Positions 51,263-60,316 of a DNA stretch of 64,000 bases are shown in pieces. This DNA comes from Gordonibacter sp034932485 (GTDB lineage: Bacteria > Actinomycetota > Coriobacteriia > Coriobacteriales > Eggerthellaceae). The translations under genes were made by a program, and so were the position numbers. The stretch's first letter is position 1. Each line of letters opens with the position of its first letter. The DNA lies in assembly GCA_034932485.1 (NCBI GenBank), contig JAYFOQ010000019.1:65360-129359 (forward strand). Direction: 5' to 3'. The notes under the pieces are model-generated. The model was not told where the DNA came from. It worked only from the letters and a program-made list of their open reading frames with translations, and made no database searches.

Positions 51263-54166
51263 CTACCGCTCAACAACCGAACTTTCCACCAGCACCGACG
51301 AGAGGGCAGACCGGTTCAGATTACAGCCCAGACCATTCTCGTAGCCAACGCGACCGAGCGTTATTAAACCCCGCTCAACGGTGTAGGGCGGTTCGGTTAC
51401 GTCGGTGGCAAAATAGCGCGCCGTAGCGCCAATATCGCCGGGAGCATCTATACCAGGCAGCACTTGGAAAGCAGCGTGGAGGCGCTTCGATACACCCGTA
51501 TCGTACATACCACCCATCCATACCGACAAGCCACGCGCCTGGGCCAAACGCACAAAGTCCAACGAAGGTTGAACGCCGCCCATTTTGCCAATTTTTAGTG
51601 CATAACAGCGCAAATCGGGATGCTGAAGGGCTCGACCCACGTCTTGAGGGCGAGCAATAGACTCATCGAGACAAATCGGCGTTTGCAGCATACGCTGCAA
51701 ACGCACCAACCGAGAAAACAGATCGGCGGGTCCCACGGTAGGAGCACGATGTGGATCCAGCGGTTCTTCAATCCAGGCCGCACCGCATCCATCCAAAACA
51801 CGCAGTTCGTCTAGATGGTGTTCCATGAAACTTTGGTTAGCATCAAGCGTAATCATAAGCTGCGGAAACGCATCGCGTACCGCTCGCACCACCGGAGCAC
51901 AGCCAGGAGCTATCTTTAGCTTCACCCGGCGATAGCCCGCCTCAACGCAGCGTCGCACGGCCTCCACGGTATCTTTAGGCGAGCTTATGCCTACTACAGC
52001 ACCCGCAGGAGTGGCCCTTACTGACGAACGGGTCGCACCCTCAGACGCATTCGCAATTCGCGCTTCTTTTTCGCTTGCGCCTTCCGCAGCATTCACCTTC
52101 GCTGACGCACTGATTAACTGCCAAAGTGGCTTACCTACAATCTTGCCGTACAGGTCCCACAATGCTGGCTCGAGCGCGCCTTGCGCCAACGGGAAACCTA
52201 TTGCTTCAGCGCATCGGGCAAACGAGGCGCTCACCTCAGAGGGATGCAGATACACCTCGCTTAGCACCAAAGGAGCCAGCACATCTTTTAGCACACGCGT
52301 GTCTTGATCCAGGGTCTCGGGCAAATACCAATCGGTTTCGAAGGCCACACATTCCCCTAAACCCGTGCGCCCCGCATGATCATGTACTTCCACGATGATC
52401 GATTCCCGGGTACGCAACAAGCCCTTCGCCGTCTTAAACGGTTTCATAAATGGCAAACTAATACGATGCAATACAACACGAACCACCTCGATACGCTGGT
52501 CATACAAAGCTTCCAGGGCAGTTCGATCAATCTTTCCCACGGCCGTACGCGGAAACTGATCCAACGTGCAGATACAGCGGGGCTGATAAAGCTTCGAAAG
52601 ACGCGGGGCCAAGCTAGTGTGCACCGAAGCAGAAAACTGCTGAGGCGTAAGGTGGCAAGATAAATCGGATGCAGATAGGCCAGATGATGTTTGCGAACGC
52701 GTTGAGGGAAGGGTATTGCCACGAGCACGCTCAACGAAAGCTACCGGCCGGCGACCCCACTGCGAATCAACCACGCCAAATACATGAGCATCGGCAACAC
52801 CAGGGATACGCACAAGTTTGTCGCGAATCTCGGCCGGATACACGTTTTCGCCGCCCGACACAAACATGTCGGCTGTGCGTTCTTTTACGTACAATCGCCC
52901 ATTCGCGAGTGCTGCCGTGTCCCCAGTAAGAAACAAGCCGTCTACCGTATGCGCTGCGCGTGCGTTTAGATAACCTTCAAACACGCCAGGTCCCCTCACC
53001 GCCAAACGCCCAAACCCCTGAGCGTCAGGGTCTACAATACGCGCTTCATAACCAGGCAGCAAGCGTAGCCCGCCATCAAACGAAGACGTAACTTGCTCAT
53101 GCGCTATCTGGCTGGAAGTTTCCGTCATGCCGTAGCTTGTATACACACGCGCACCGGTCGTCCTTGCCTGCATGAGCGTTTGAGGGTTGGCCGCACCACC
53201 GCCCAGCAAGATACAGCGGTAGTGCCGCAAAACACCGGCCGTATCTGCTGCAAGCAAATCCTGCAACATCTTGTCCACCACCGAAACGTGCGTGGCGCGT
53301 ACGCGTTCGGTATCGGATAACAACCGCTTTGCATCGAAGCGACGATACAGCACAAACTGAAAATCAGCGAGGAGGCTACGTACGATCACCTGAAAACCGC
53401 CCACGTGATACAAGGGCAGGGCCGCCTGCCAGACGCCCCCATCGGCGCTACACAACGTAGCATTTGACGCTTCGGCGGCACCGCAAAGCTGCGCCCAGGT
53501 TAACGGCACGGCTTTCGCCTTACCCGTAGAGCCTGAGGTAAACATAATAAGTGCGCGATTTTTTGCGTCGAACACATGGGCGGAACGCTCGGCAAAGTGG
53601 ATAATCTCTTCCAAAGCATCTTGGCGTTGCATCTCATCGCGACGTCGACGCGTTGCACGCTGTGATGTAGCGCGCCCTAATCCACGCGAAGAACGCGGTT
53701 CAGCCACAGCAGCTGTGGCGCGAGCCATAAAGCTAGGACGTGCAACACGGGAGGTCGCTGAATCCGAACGATCCTCACCTACCAAAAGGGCCACCGCGCG
53801 ATCAAACAACCCCTGCGCACCCTCTTCGTCGACACGAAAAGACACTCGCACATCGGGGCAACGCTCTAACTCCAGAAGACGTGCCAACTTCTCGCCCGAC
53901 GTCAAGCGGTTATTCATCGCGACCAAAGTGAAACTACCATAGGCGGCAGCAAGCATAAGCAGCACATAGAGGGAACAATTAGGCAGGTCGACTGCCACGC
54001 AATCGCCCCGATGCACGCCACGCGTCTGCAAATGACGGGCAAGCGCAGCCGACAGCATACGCGTCTCCCTATACGAATACGAAGTTTCAAGGCCCGATTG
54101 ATCAACGTACGTAAAAAACGTACGTTGCGGATATCGGCGCACCATGCTTTCAAACGCCCTGATCAT
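51263..54166 (-). CDS. Fused O-succinylbenzoate-CoA ligase (MenE) and O-succinylbenzoate synthase (MenC)
   Basis: A 967-residue bifunctional protein. Residues ~1-555 are an adenylate-forming ligase with MFTSGSTGKAKAVPLT near 208, TSYGMTETSSQ and LTGDTA, and an Arg/Ala-rich insert near 135-175. From ~559 the enolase-superfamily synthase follows: catalytic KLKI near 749, metal ligands LDAN near 775, IEEP near 800 and CLDES near 834, and ALKIGK near 858. MenC makes O-succinylbenzoate and MenE activates it, so the two consecutive steps are joined, in reverse order. It is last in the men operon. Confidence 0.92.
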   Translation of the reverse strand: MIRAFESMVRRYPQRTFFTYVDQSGLETSYSYRETRMLSAALARHLQTRGVHRGDCVAVDLPNCSLYVLLMLAAAYGSFTLVAMNNRLTSGEKLARLLELERCPDVRVSFRVDEEGAQGLFDRAVALLVGEDRSDSATSRVARPSFMARATAAVAEPRSSRGLGRATSQRATRRRRDEMQRQDALEEIIHFAERSAHVFDAKNRALIMFTSGSTGKAKAVPLTWAQLCGAAEASNATLCSADGGVWQAALPLYHVGGFQVIVRSLLADFQFVLYRRFDAKRLLSDTERVRATHVSVVDKMLQDLLAADTAGVLRHYRCILLGGGAANPQTLMQARTTGARVYTSYGMTETSSQIAHEQVTSSFDGGLRLLPGYEARIVDPDAQGFGRLAVRGPGVFEGYLNARAAHTVDGLFLTGDTAALANGRLYVKERTADMFVSGGENVYPAEIRDKLVRIPGVADAHVFGVVDSQWGRRPVAFVERARGNTLPSTRSQTSSGLSASDLSCHLTPQQFSASVHTSLAPRLSKLYQPRCICTLDQFPRTAVGKIDRTALEALYDQRIEVVRVVLHRISLPFMKPFKTAKGLLRTRESIIVEVHDHAGRTGLGECVAFETDWYLPETLDQDTRVLKDVLAPLVLSEVYLHPSEVSASFARCAEAIGFPLAQGALEPALWDLYGKIVGKPLWQLISASAKVNAAEGASEKEARIANASEGATRSSVRATPAGAVVGISSPKDTVEAVRRCVEAGYRRVKLKIAPGCAPVVRAVRDAFPQLMITLDANQSFMEHHLDELRVLDGCGAAWIEEPLDPHRAPTVGPADLFSRLVRLQRMLQTPICLDESIARPQDVGRALQHPDLRCYALKIGKMGGVQPSLDFVRLAQARGLSVWMGGMYDTGVSKRLHAAFQVLPGIDAPGDIGATARYFATDVTEPPYTVERGLITLGRVGYENGLGCNLNRSALSSVLVESSVVER

Positions 54167-54272
54167 CGGTTAGCTGATCCTGCCTCCTACCGTTCTATGC
54201 GGCATAATCGCCCGCATGGCTGCGAATTCTGCCTACGAGACATACACACGGCAAACGCAAGTCACACTGCTT

Positions 54273-54306
54273 GTGAGTGCCTACACGCTGACGTATAGGC
54301 ACTCAC
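54273..54306. repeat. Hairpin between menB and menE-menC
   Basis: An 11-bp perfect stem (GTGAGTGCCTA with TAGGCACTCAC) lies just after the menB stop on the reverse strand. No T run follows, so transcription probably continues into menE-menC. Confidence 0.5.
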
Positions 54307-54312
54307 AAGATT

Positions 54313-55152
54313 CTACGGAAACTTCGGGAACTGGGTAAAATCGGGAGTACGCTTCTCCTTGAAGGCGTCGCGTCCCTCTTTCGCCTCATCGGTGGTGTAG
54401 TACAGAAGCGTGGCGTCGCCCGCCAACTGCTGAATACCAGCCAAGCCATCGGTAGCCGCGTTGAACGAAGCTTTCATAAAACGCAAAGCCGTAGGAGACA
54501 GCTGAAGCATCTCGCGCGCCCAACTAACACATTCTGCTTCTAGCTCATCAAAGGCGACCACTTTGTTCACCAGACCCATATCAAGCGCTTCTGCCGCCGA
54601 GTACTGACGGCAAAGATACCAGATTTCACGTGCTTTCTTCTGTCCCACAATGTCGGCCAAATAGCCCGCACCGTATCCGGCATCGAAGCTGCCCACCTTG
54701 GGGCCAGTCTGGCCAAACTTTGCGGTATCGGCCGCCAACGACAGGTCGCACAGAATGTGCAAGATATGTCCGCCACCGATGGCGTATCCGTTCACCATAG
54801 CGATGACAGGCTTGGGTACTACACGAATAAGACGCTGCAAATCCAGCACGTTTAGACGCGGAATATTGTCCTCGCCCACATACCCACCGTTACCGCGAAT
54901 TTTCTGATCGCCACCCGAACAAAAGGCCTCGTCTTCGTGGCGTCCGCCGTGGTTGGCTCCCGTGAGAATTATTACACCAATTTCCGCATCGTCGCGAGCA
55001 ACCGTAAACGCATCATACATCTCGTTGACCGTAAGCGGAGTGAATGCGTTACGACGCTCGGGGCGATTGATGGTAATTTTAGCGATGCCGTCGCAGGTAT
55101 CGTAGCTAATCTCGCGGTACTTCTTGCCCGCTTGCCACACAACGTCGCTCAT
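54313..55152 (-). CDS. menB: 1,4-dihydroxy-2-naphthoyl-CoA synthase
   Basis: A 279-residue crotonase-fold enzyme that cyclises O-succinylbenzoyl-CoA. Family signature: RPERRNAFTP near 31, CSGGDQKIRG near 80, NGYAIGGGHILH near 121 for the oxyanion hole, GSFDAGYGAGYLA near 153 with the catalytic Asp, and the closing RTPDFTQFPKFP. AAGGA precedes the ATG. It lies between menH and the menE-menC fusion, separated from menH by 230 bases that could hold a second promoter. Confidence 0.96.
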   Translation of the reverse strand: MSDVVWQAGKKYREISYDTCDGIAKITINRPERRNAFTPLTVNEMYDAFTVARDDAEIGVIILTGANHGGRHEDEAFCSGGDQKIRGNGGYVGEDNIPRLNVLDLQRLIRVVPKPVIAMVNGYAIGGGHILHILCDLSLAADTAKFGQTGPKVGSFDAGYGAGYLADIVGQKKAREIWYLCRQYSAAEALDMGLVNKVVAFDELEAECVSWAREMLQLSPTALRFMKASFNAATDGLAGIQQLAGDATLLYYTTDEAKEGRDAFKEKRTPDFTQFPKFP

Positions 55153-55382
55153 GGCCGTCCTTTCGGGGGCGCCCGGATGACCGGAGACACCAATAGAGGG
55201 AGGTGATTCGAAGGTATATGCTTATAGTAACGCGTCACGACATCACATGGAAATAACCGCAGAATAATTCCGAAAATCGGCATCACTCGGCAGTCAAACG
55301 CGCAAAAAACGCGCTCCCCCGCAAGCTGCCCCAACTTAACACCCGGTATAAGCGACCCGAGAAGAACTGACCCGAGCCTAAC

Positions 55383-56285
55383 CTAGAACCGAGCGAGGAA
55401 GTTGTTGATAACATCACCATACTTTTCGGGGACTTCAAGATGCACGTTATGCCCTGCGTTCTCAACTATACAAACGGAGCACGCGCCTCGTTTCTTTAAA
55501 TCCTGAGCGAGGTTTCGGTATTTTTGATCACTGCTTCCCACCAGATAAAGCGTGGGAAAAGCAAAGCGAGACAACCGGGCGAGTGCTTCCTCGCGCAGCG
55601 GCATAGTATGTTGCCCCGCGCCTTCAAACACACGGGCCAGAGCCTCGGCATCGTTAGATAACCGACCCCTGCGAATACGCTCTTGCACTGCGACCGGCAA
55701 GGTACGCTGGGTAGCAAACAAGGGCAGGTTCTCCCAACGGTCCATGAACACCTTAAGACCTTCGCTACGCAATCGCGCAGCACAGTCCGCATCGCGAACG
55801 GCTGCTTGCGCGCGCTCTTCACTATCGGTAGGGCCAAGACCTGCGCTCTCCAATATCAGCGCAGCAAACAGCTGTCCTCGGTGCTGGGCAGCCGCCAACG
55901 CAATACGCCCACCCATCGAGTAACCCACAACCGGCACCGCCGACACACCTGCCTGGCGCGCGACATGCTCAAGAAACGCACAGGTGGCAATAGCAGCCTC
56001 ATCAATACGATAGAAGCGATCATCCCGCGGACGATCGCTTCCTCCATGGCCAACCAGCTCAAGCGCCACCACCGGACGAGTGCGCGCCAAGAGCGGGGCA
56101 ACCTCATCCCACGACGAAGCACTTTGGGCAAATCCGTGTAGCAGAACAAGCGGAGCGCGACCAATACCTCTGCCGTCTCCAGCCACGCAACAGTGAGACT
56201 CACCCCAAAACACCGAGCGATAAGTTACTCCGCGAAAGGTAAAGAAATCCTCCCGAGGCTGTGGTTCATCCCTCGTTACCCTCAT
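55383..56285 (-). CDS. menH: Alpha/beta hydrolase, SHCHC synthase-like
   Basis: A 300-residue hydrolase-fold protein. The oxyanion region LVLLHGFAQSASSWDEV lies near 46, the nucleophile elbow GYSMGGRIAL near 119, the acid near 250 (VGSSDQKY) and the His in ENAGHNVHLE near 277. In the men pathway this step releases pyruvate from SEPHCHC to give SHCHC. Its place right after menD supports menH. The gene starts four bases after the menD stop codon. Confidence 0.88.
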   Translation of the reverse strand: MRVTRDEPQPREDFFTFRGVTYRSVFWGESHCCVAGDGRGIGRAPLVLLHGFAQSASSWDEVAPLLARTRPVVALELVGHGGSDRPRDDRFYRIDEAAIATCAFLEHVARQAGVSAVPVVGYSMGGRIALAAAQHRGQLFAALILESAGLGPTDSEERAQAAVRDADCAARLRSEGLKVFMDRWENLPLFATQRTLPVAVQERIRRGRLSNDAEALARVFEGAGQHTMPLREEALARLSRFAFPTLYLVGSSDQKYRNLAQDLKKRGACSVCIVENAGHNVHLEVPEKYGDVINNFLARF

Positions 56286-56288
56286 GAT

Positions 56289-58184
56289 CTACCAATACTT
56301 CCGATAGCGTTCTTGCAACCCCTCAAGGGGCACGCTCACCTCGATAAGAGAAATACCTGGAATACCCAACAAACCCCGGTAGGCCTCATCAAACGCAGAA
56401 ATGGTATCAACCGCACGATAAGGCACGCCAAAAGCTTGCGCAATGGCCGCAAAGTTAACATCTTGCGGCGTAAGAAACAAACGCTCAAAGTAAGAATCGC
56501 TTGACTGTTGGGGCAGCATATCGAAAATAGCGCCACCGTTATTATTGAGCAGCACGATAACAATACTAGGCGCAGGGCCACCCTCGGCGCGCTGCACGCG
56601 TAGTTCGCGTTGCAGCGCAAGCGCGTTCACGTCATGCAACAAAGACAAGTCCCCTACAAGCAACGTAGTTTGGTCGAAGCATTGCGCCGCCCCCAAAGCG
56701 GTAGAAACCGTACCATCAATGCCGTTCAGCCCGCGGTTACACAGCACCGCCAAACGCTTATTGCTTTTCAAATAGAACGTATCCAAGGCACGAACGCTCA
56801 TGGAATTGGCTACAAACAAACACGACTCAGCAGGCGCTAACTCAACGGTACGACGCACAAATGCGCCTTCAAAATCCCTCTTCACTACGTCAACGCGCGC
56901 TATACGCTCACGGGCATCATTATTGGCGGTAACCCATGCCGCAGAGAACATACGCTGCTCTTCTGAAGCAGGGCCATCAAGACTGAAGGAGCGCACAAAG
57001 TCGACGGGGGTACAAGCCACGAAAACATCGGTAGCTGTATTGAAATCACGTGTTTCAAACGGATCAACCACCATAGTAAACAGACACGCTTTAGCAAGCG
57101 CTGCGGTTGCACGCTTTGAAACCGGATACCGCCCGAAACGAATGACCGCATCGGGCAAAGGAGGCTCTCCCACCGATCCAAACACCGAATCGTAGTTGTC
57201 GATAACAGTACGATCGTCAATACTGCGCAACCCCGACAGTGGGTCAGCAAAAAGCAGGAACTCGTTTGACCGAGCCCACGATACCAATTCACGTGCTTCG
57301 CTTTCGGTACGCGCACTCCCCTCACCGGCCAATACGATAGTGCGGCAACCCCGCAACAGCGCACAAAGACTATCCTTGTCGTCAATAATCTGCACCTGCG
57401 TGCGTATGCGCGGACGCAAGACACTCTCGCTGTTGCGCGCCGATTCGAACAACCCCCCAACCGTCAAATCTGGCTTCAGTGGTTCATCGAAGGGAAAGTT
57501 TATCTGTACCGGCCCGCCCTCGCAGGCCCCCGCAATGTAAGCGTTTTCAACAGCGTTACCACTCGGCACACCAAGTGGCGCAGCCGCAATACACGCCTCG
57601 CGCGCAGCCTGCCGAGCAAAAGCCGCAGCTTTCTCGCCTGCAGCAGGCAGCGGCATCTGCCGAAATGCACGTACGTGATCGCCGAACGCCTTCACCTGAT
57701 CACAGGTTTGCGGGGCCCCTAATCCTTGCAAGCGTGGCGGCCGATCACCGGATAGTATGAGCAAGGGAACCCGCGATGACTCAGCTTCCATTACCGCCGG
57801 ATAATAGTTGGCCACCGCCGTGCCCGAAGTACAAATAAGCGCTACCGGGCAACCGCTCGCCTTCGCCAAACCCAGCGCAAAGAAAGCAGCTCCGCGCTCA
57901 TCCACATCAACAAACAGCCTCAACCTATTGGGGTGTCGCCGTGACAATTCGTAAGCACACATAGCCAACGGCGTGGAACGCGACCCCGGGCTAACCACCA
58001 CTTCGCGCACGCCCCAGCGAGTCAATTCATCGAAGAAAGCGCCCAGAAACAGGGCTGTGCAAGCGGGCAGCGTTTTCGTCGCATCCGGCTGTTGCGTTTC
58101 CGAATTTTCTGCTCGATCGGCAATTGTCACGTCGTTATCCTCCGAGCCCGTAAGGGCATGCCGAAACACCATTGCGTCGCCCAT
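56289..58184 (-). CDS. menD: SEPHCHC synthase
   Basis: A thiamine-diphosphate enzyme of ~631 residues that joins isochorismate and 2-oxoglutarate. It starts at the ATG at 58184; the frame opens at a TTG 24 bases upstream in the menF 3' end. Seen: VVSPGSRSTPLAMCAYEL near 65, FVDVDERGAAFFALGLAK near 90 with the catalytic Glu, and the ThDP-binding GDLSLLHDVNAL ... NNNGGAIFDMLPQQ near 545. The start region overlaps the end of menF, so the genes are coupled. Confidence 0.95.
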   Translation of the reverse strand: MGDAMVFRHALTGSEDNDVTIADRAENSETQQPDATKTLPACTALFLGAFFDELTRWGVREVVVSPGSRSTPLAMCAYELSRRHPNRLRLFVDVDERGAAFFALGLAKASGCPVALICTSGTAVANYYPAVMEAESSRVPLLILSGDRPPRLQGLGAPQTCDQVKAFGDHVRAFRQMPLPAAGEKAAAFARQAAREACIAAAPLGVPSGNAVENAYIAGACEGGPVQINFPFDEPLKPDLTVGGLFESARNSESVLRPRIRTQVQIIDDKDSLCALLRGCRTIVLAGEGSARTESEARELVSWARSNEFLLFADPLSGLRSIDDRTVIDNYDSVFGSVGEPPLPDAVIRFGRYPVSKRATAALAKACLFTMVVDPFETRDFNTATDVFVACTPVDFVRSFSLDGPASEEQRMFSAAWVTANNDARERIARVDVVKRDFEGAFVRRTVELAPAESCLFVANSMSVRALDTFYLKSNKRLAVLCNRGLNGIDGTVSTALGAAQCFDQTTLLVGDLSLLHDVNALALQRELRVQRAEGGPAPSIVIVLLNNNGGAIFDMLPQQSSDSYFERLFLTPQDVNFAAIAQAFGVPYRAVDTISAFDEAYRGLLGIPGISLIEVSVPLEGLQERYRKYW

Positions 58185-58188
58185 AGAG

Positions 58189-59460
58189 CTACGCACTCCT
58201 TTCCTCAACTGAGCCTCCGTCGAATGCGTTCAGAATTGTTTTCAACTTCATGCCTATCTCGTCGTATTCGTCATCGGCTACGCTTCCGGCCACAATTCCG
58301 CATCCGGCATACACCCAGCCTATCTCGCCATCAAATACTCCCGTGCGCAACGCTACCGAGAACTCACCGTTACCCGCTCCGTCGACATAACCACATGCAC
58401 CGGCAAAAAAGCCGCGATTGTATGCTTCGATCGAGCGCAACAGCATCTTAGCCTCGCCCACCGGCGTACCCGCCACAGCAGGAGTCGGGTGCAGGTCACC
58501 TTTTATCTCCCACAAATCAACGCCCTCCAAAATGCGCGCTCGTGCTGGAGTATAAAGATGCTGCACATGAGTAAGGGGAAGAATGCCTGGTTCAGCCGCA
58601 ATGTCTACGTCATAACACGTACGATTAAACACCTCACGGATAAACTGCACCACGTAATCATGTTCGGCACGATTTTTCTCGTCGGCCATCAGCTCATTGG
58701 ATAGTCGTTCGCGATCTGCCTCAGAACTGCCGGCTGGGCAGGTGCCCGCAAGGCACATACTCTCTACGCTGGTTCCTTGCTTGCGCACAAGCAGCTCAGG
58801 AGTACATCCGCAAAAGAACACGTCTGCATAGCGATACAGCAGCACCGTGCCACGTGCATCCCCGTCAATGAGATTAACCAACAGATCTTTGGAAGAGAAG
58901 GGCCTGTCGGCCAACAACTTTTGACGACGTGACAACACCACCTTATCAACTCGTTTGTCTTCGATGGTTGAAAGCCCCGCCCGCACAGCTTCACGCCACG
59001 CCTCGCGGGAATCTGGCTCCAACGTATAGGAAATAGTCTCACGCTGCCGCGACGGAGCGGCCAACGCTTGGCGCACAAACCGCGAAACACGACCCGCGTA
59101 TACTGGCCCCAGCGAATTCACCTGCAAAAGTCTGCCGTGTTCGTTCTCAATAAGCACCACTTCGGGCAGCATAAATCGCAAAAGCGGAAACGCCTCGAAT
59201 AGCTCGTCGGCAGGTGCCGGATTTTCTGCATCGAAACGGTTGAATGAGAAGAAAATAGGTGGCTGAGCAATGTCGCCCTCCACCTCGTATTCCATTTCAT
59301 CCAGAGACGGCAAGGCAATGCAGCGGCCGAGCCCCATATAACGACACGCCCGTGCCTTGTCGTAGTAGACGAACTGGTCGGTAAAGCCCTTCTGAAGCGA
59401 GCAGAACGCATCAACAATATCGGCCTCAATAGCCTGCGAAAGCGAATAGATTTTCGTCAT
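58189..59460 (-). CDS. menF: Isochorismate synthase
   Basis: A 423-residue chorismate-using enzyme that makes isochorismate, the first men step. DKVVLSRRQKL near 170, CLAGTCPAGSSEADRE near 232, KNRAEHDYVVQFIREV near 255 with the metal-binding Glu, HLYTPARARIL, HPTPAVAGTP near 325 and YAGCGIVAGS near 387 are all present. The start follows the stop of a 47-residue ORF by six bases and lacks its own strong ribosome site, so it depends on that ORF's translation. Confidence 0.94.
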   Translation of the reverse strand: MTKIYSLSQAIEADIVDAFCSLQKGFTDQFVYYDKARACRYMGLGRCIALPSLDEMEYEVEGDIAQPPIFFSFNRFDAENPAPADELFEAFPLLRFMLPEVVLIENEHGRLLQVNSLGPVYAGRVSRFVRQALAAPSRQRETISYTLEPDSREAWREAVRAGLSTIEDKRVDKVVLSRRQKLLADRPFSSKDLLVNLIDGDARGTVLLYRYADVFFCGCTPELLVRKQGTSVESMCLAGTCPAGSSEADRERLSNELMADEKNRAEHDYVVQFIREVFNRTCYDVDIAAEPGILPLTHVQHLYTPARARILEGVDLWEIKGDLHPTPAVAGTPVGEAKMLLRSIEAYNRGFFAGACGYVDGAGNGEFSVALRTGVFDGEIGWVYAGCGIVAGSVADDEYDEIGMKLKTILNAFDGGSVEERSA

Positions 59461-59466
59461 ATTAAG

Positions 59467-59610
59467 CTACCGAGCCGAACCATAGTAGGAATAGAAACCT
59501 TGGCAAATCTTTTTTTGCTCGGCACCTAACTCCAGGCTGTCGGCCTCATATTCTGCAGCAAGCACTTCATGGTAGATTACCTTTAGTAGTGTGGTTTTTG
59601 CCTTACTCAC
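59467..59610 (-). CDS. Small 47-residue ORF leading the menaquinone operon
   Basis: A short frame with a GTG start at 59610 that has GGAGG five bases upstream (an in-frame ATG at 59637 would add nine residues). It encodes MSKAKTTLLKVIYHEVLAAE and so on, ending QGFYSYYGSAR. It is helical and charged with no transmembrane segment and no family I recognise. Its stop lies six bases before the menF ATG, so its good ribosome site may drive menF translation. It could be a real small protein or a coupling peptide. Confidence 0.6.
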   Translation of the reverse strand: MSKAKTTLLKVIYHEVLAAEYEADSLELGAEQKKICQGFYSYYGSAR

Positions 59611-59850
59611 AAGCGCCTCCGTCCACGTCGCCTGCATCGACGCGCCGAATCGTTAACAAATATACGAATGCATCGCATTCTAGCACGACACCCTTTATAC
59701 TAACCCACAGGTATCAGCTCACGCACATGCTACGCTTGCCGGCTGCTCTAATCTCCGCAATAGAGAGGGCTATAACAAGAAGAAGACGCACAGCATGCCG
59801 AGAGAATCTCGTCATGCAAGATACTTGAAAGTCTTCGAGAAAGGTGAACC

Positions 59851-60315
59851 ATGAAAAAGTTTCTCAGCGAATTCAAGGATTTCATCAATAAAGGAAGCGT
59901 GATGGATCTCGCTGTAGCAGTTGTCATCGGCGCAGCGTTTACCGCCATCGTCAACTCAGTAGTTTCAGACCTTATTACACCGCTCATCTCAGCCATCATT
60001 GGTGGTGTCGATTTCGCCAACATGAAATGGTACATCCCCATTGGCGAGGGTGGATCTGCTATCGCGTACGGCAACTTTATCAACGCTGTTATTCAGTTCT
60101 TCATCATTGCGCTGGTTGTATTCCTCGTCGTAAAAACCCTGAACAAAGCGCGTACGTTGGCAAGTCGCGGTGAGATTATCGAAGAAAAGAAAGCTCCCCT
60201 GTGCCCTTACTGTCTCGAAGAAGTTGCAGAGGGTGCTACACGCTGCCCCCACTGCACCGCCGAATTGCCTGAAGCCGCCCGATCCACCGTGATATCAGCG
60301 CAGCCGGTTAAATAG
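59851..60315 (+). CDS. mscL: Large-conductance mechanosensitive channel with C-terminal zinc ribbon
   Basis: A 154-residue MscL, the emergency valve that opens under hypo-osmotic shock. The N-terminal FLSEFKDFINKGSVMDLAVAVVIGAAF and the second helix are canonical. After the usual cytoplasmic helix comes a small domain with paired cysteines: CPYC at 118-121 and CPHC at 132-135, a rubredoxin-like zinc ribbon. AAAGGTG precedes the ATG. Its terminator overlaps the convergent regulator gene. Confidence 0.93.
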   Translation: MKKFLSEFKDFINKGSVMDLAVAVVIGAAFTAIVNSVVSDLITPLISAIIGGVDFANMKWYIPIGEGGSAIAYGNFINAVIQFFIIALVVFLVVKTLNKARTLASRGEIIEEKKAPLCPYCLEEVAEGATRCPHCTAELPEAARSTVISAQPVK

Positions 60316-60316
60316 C

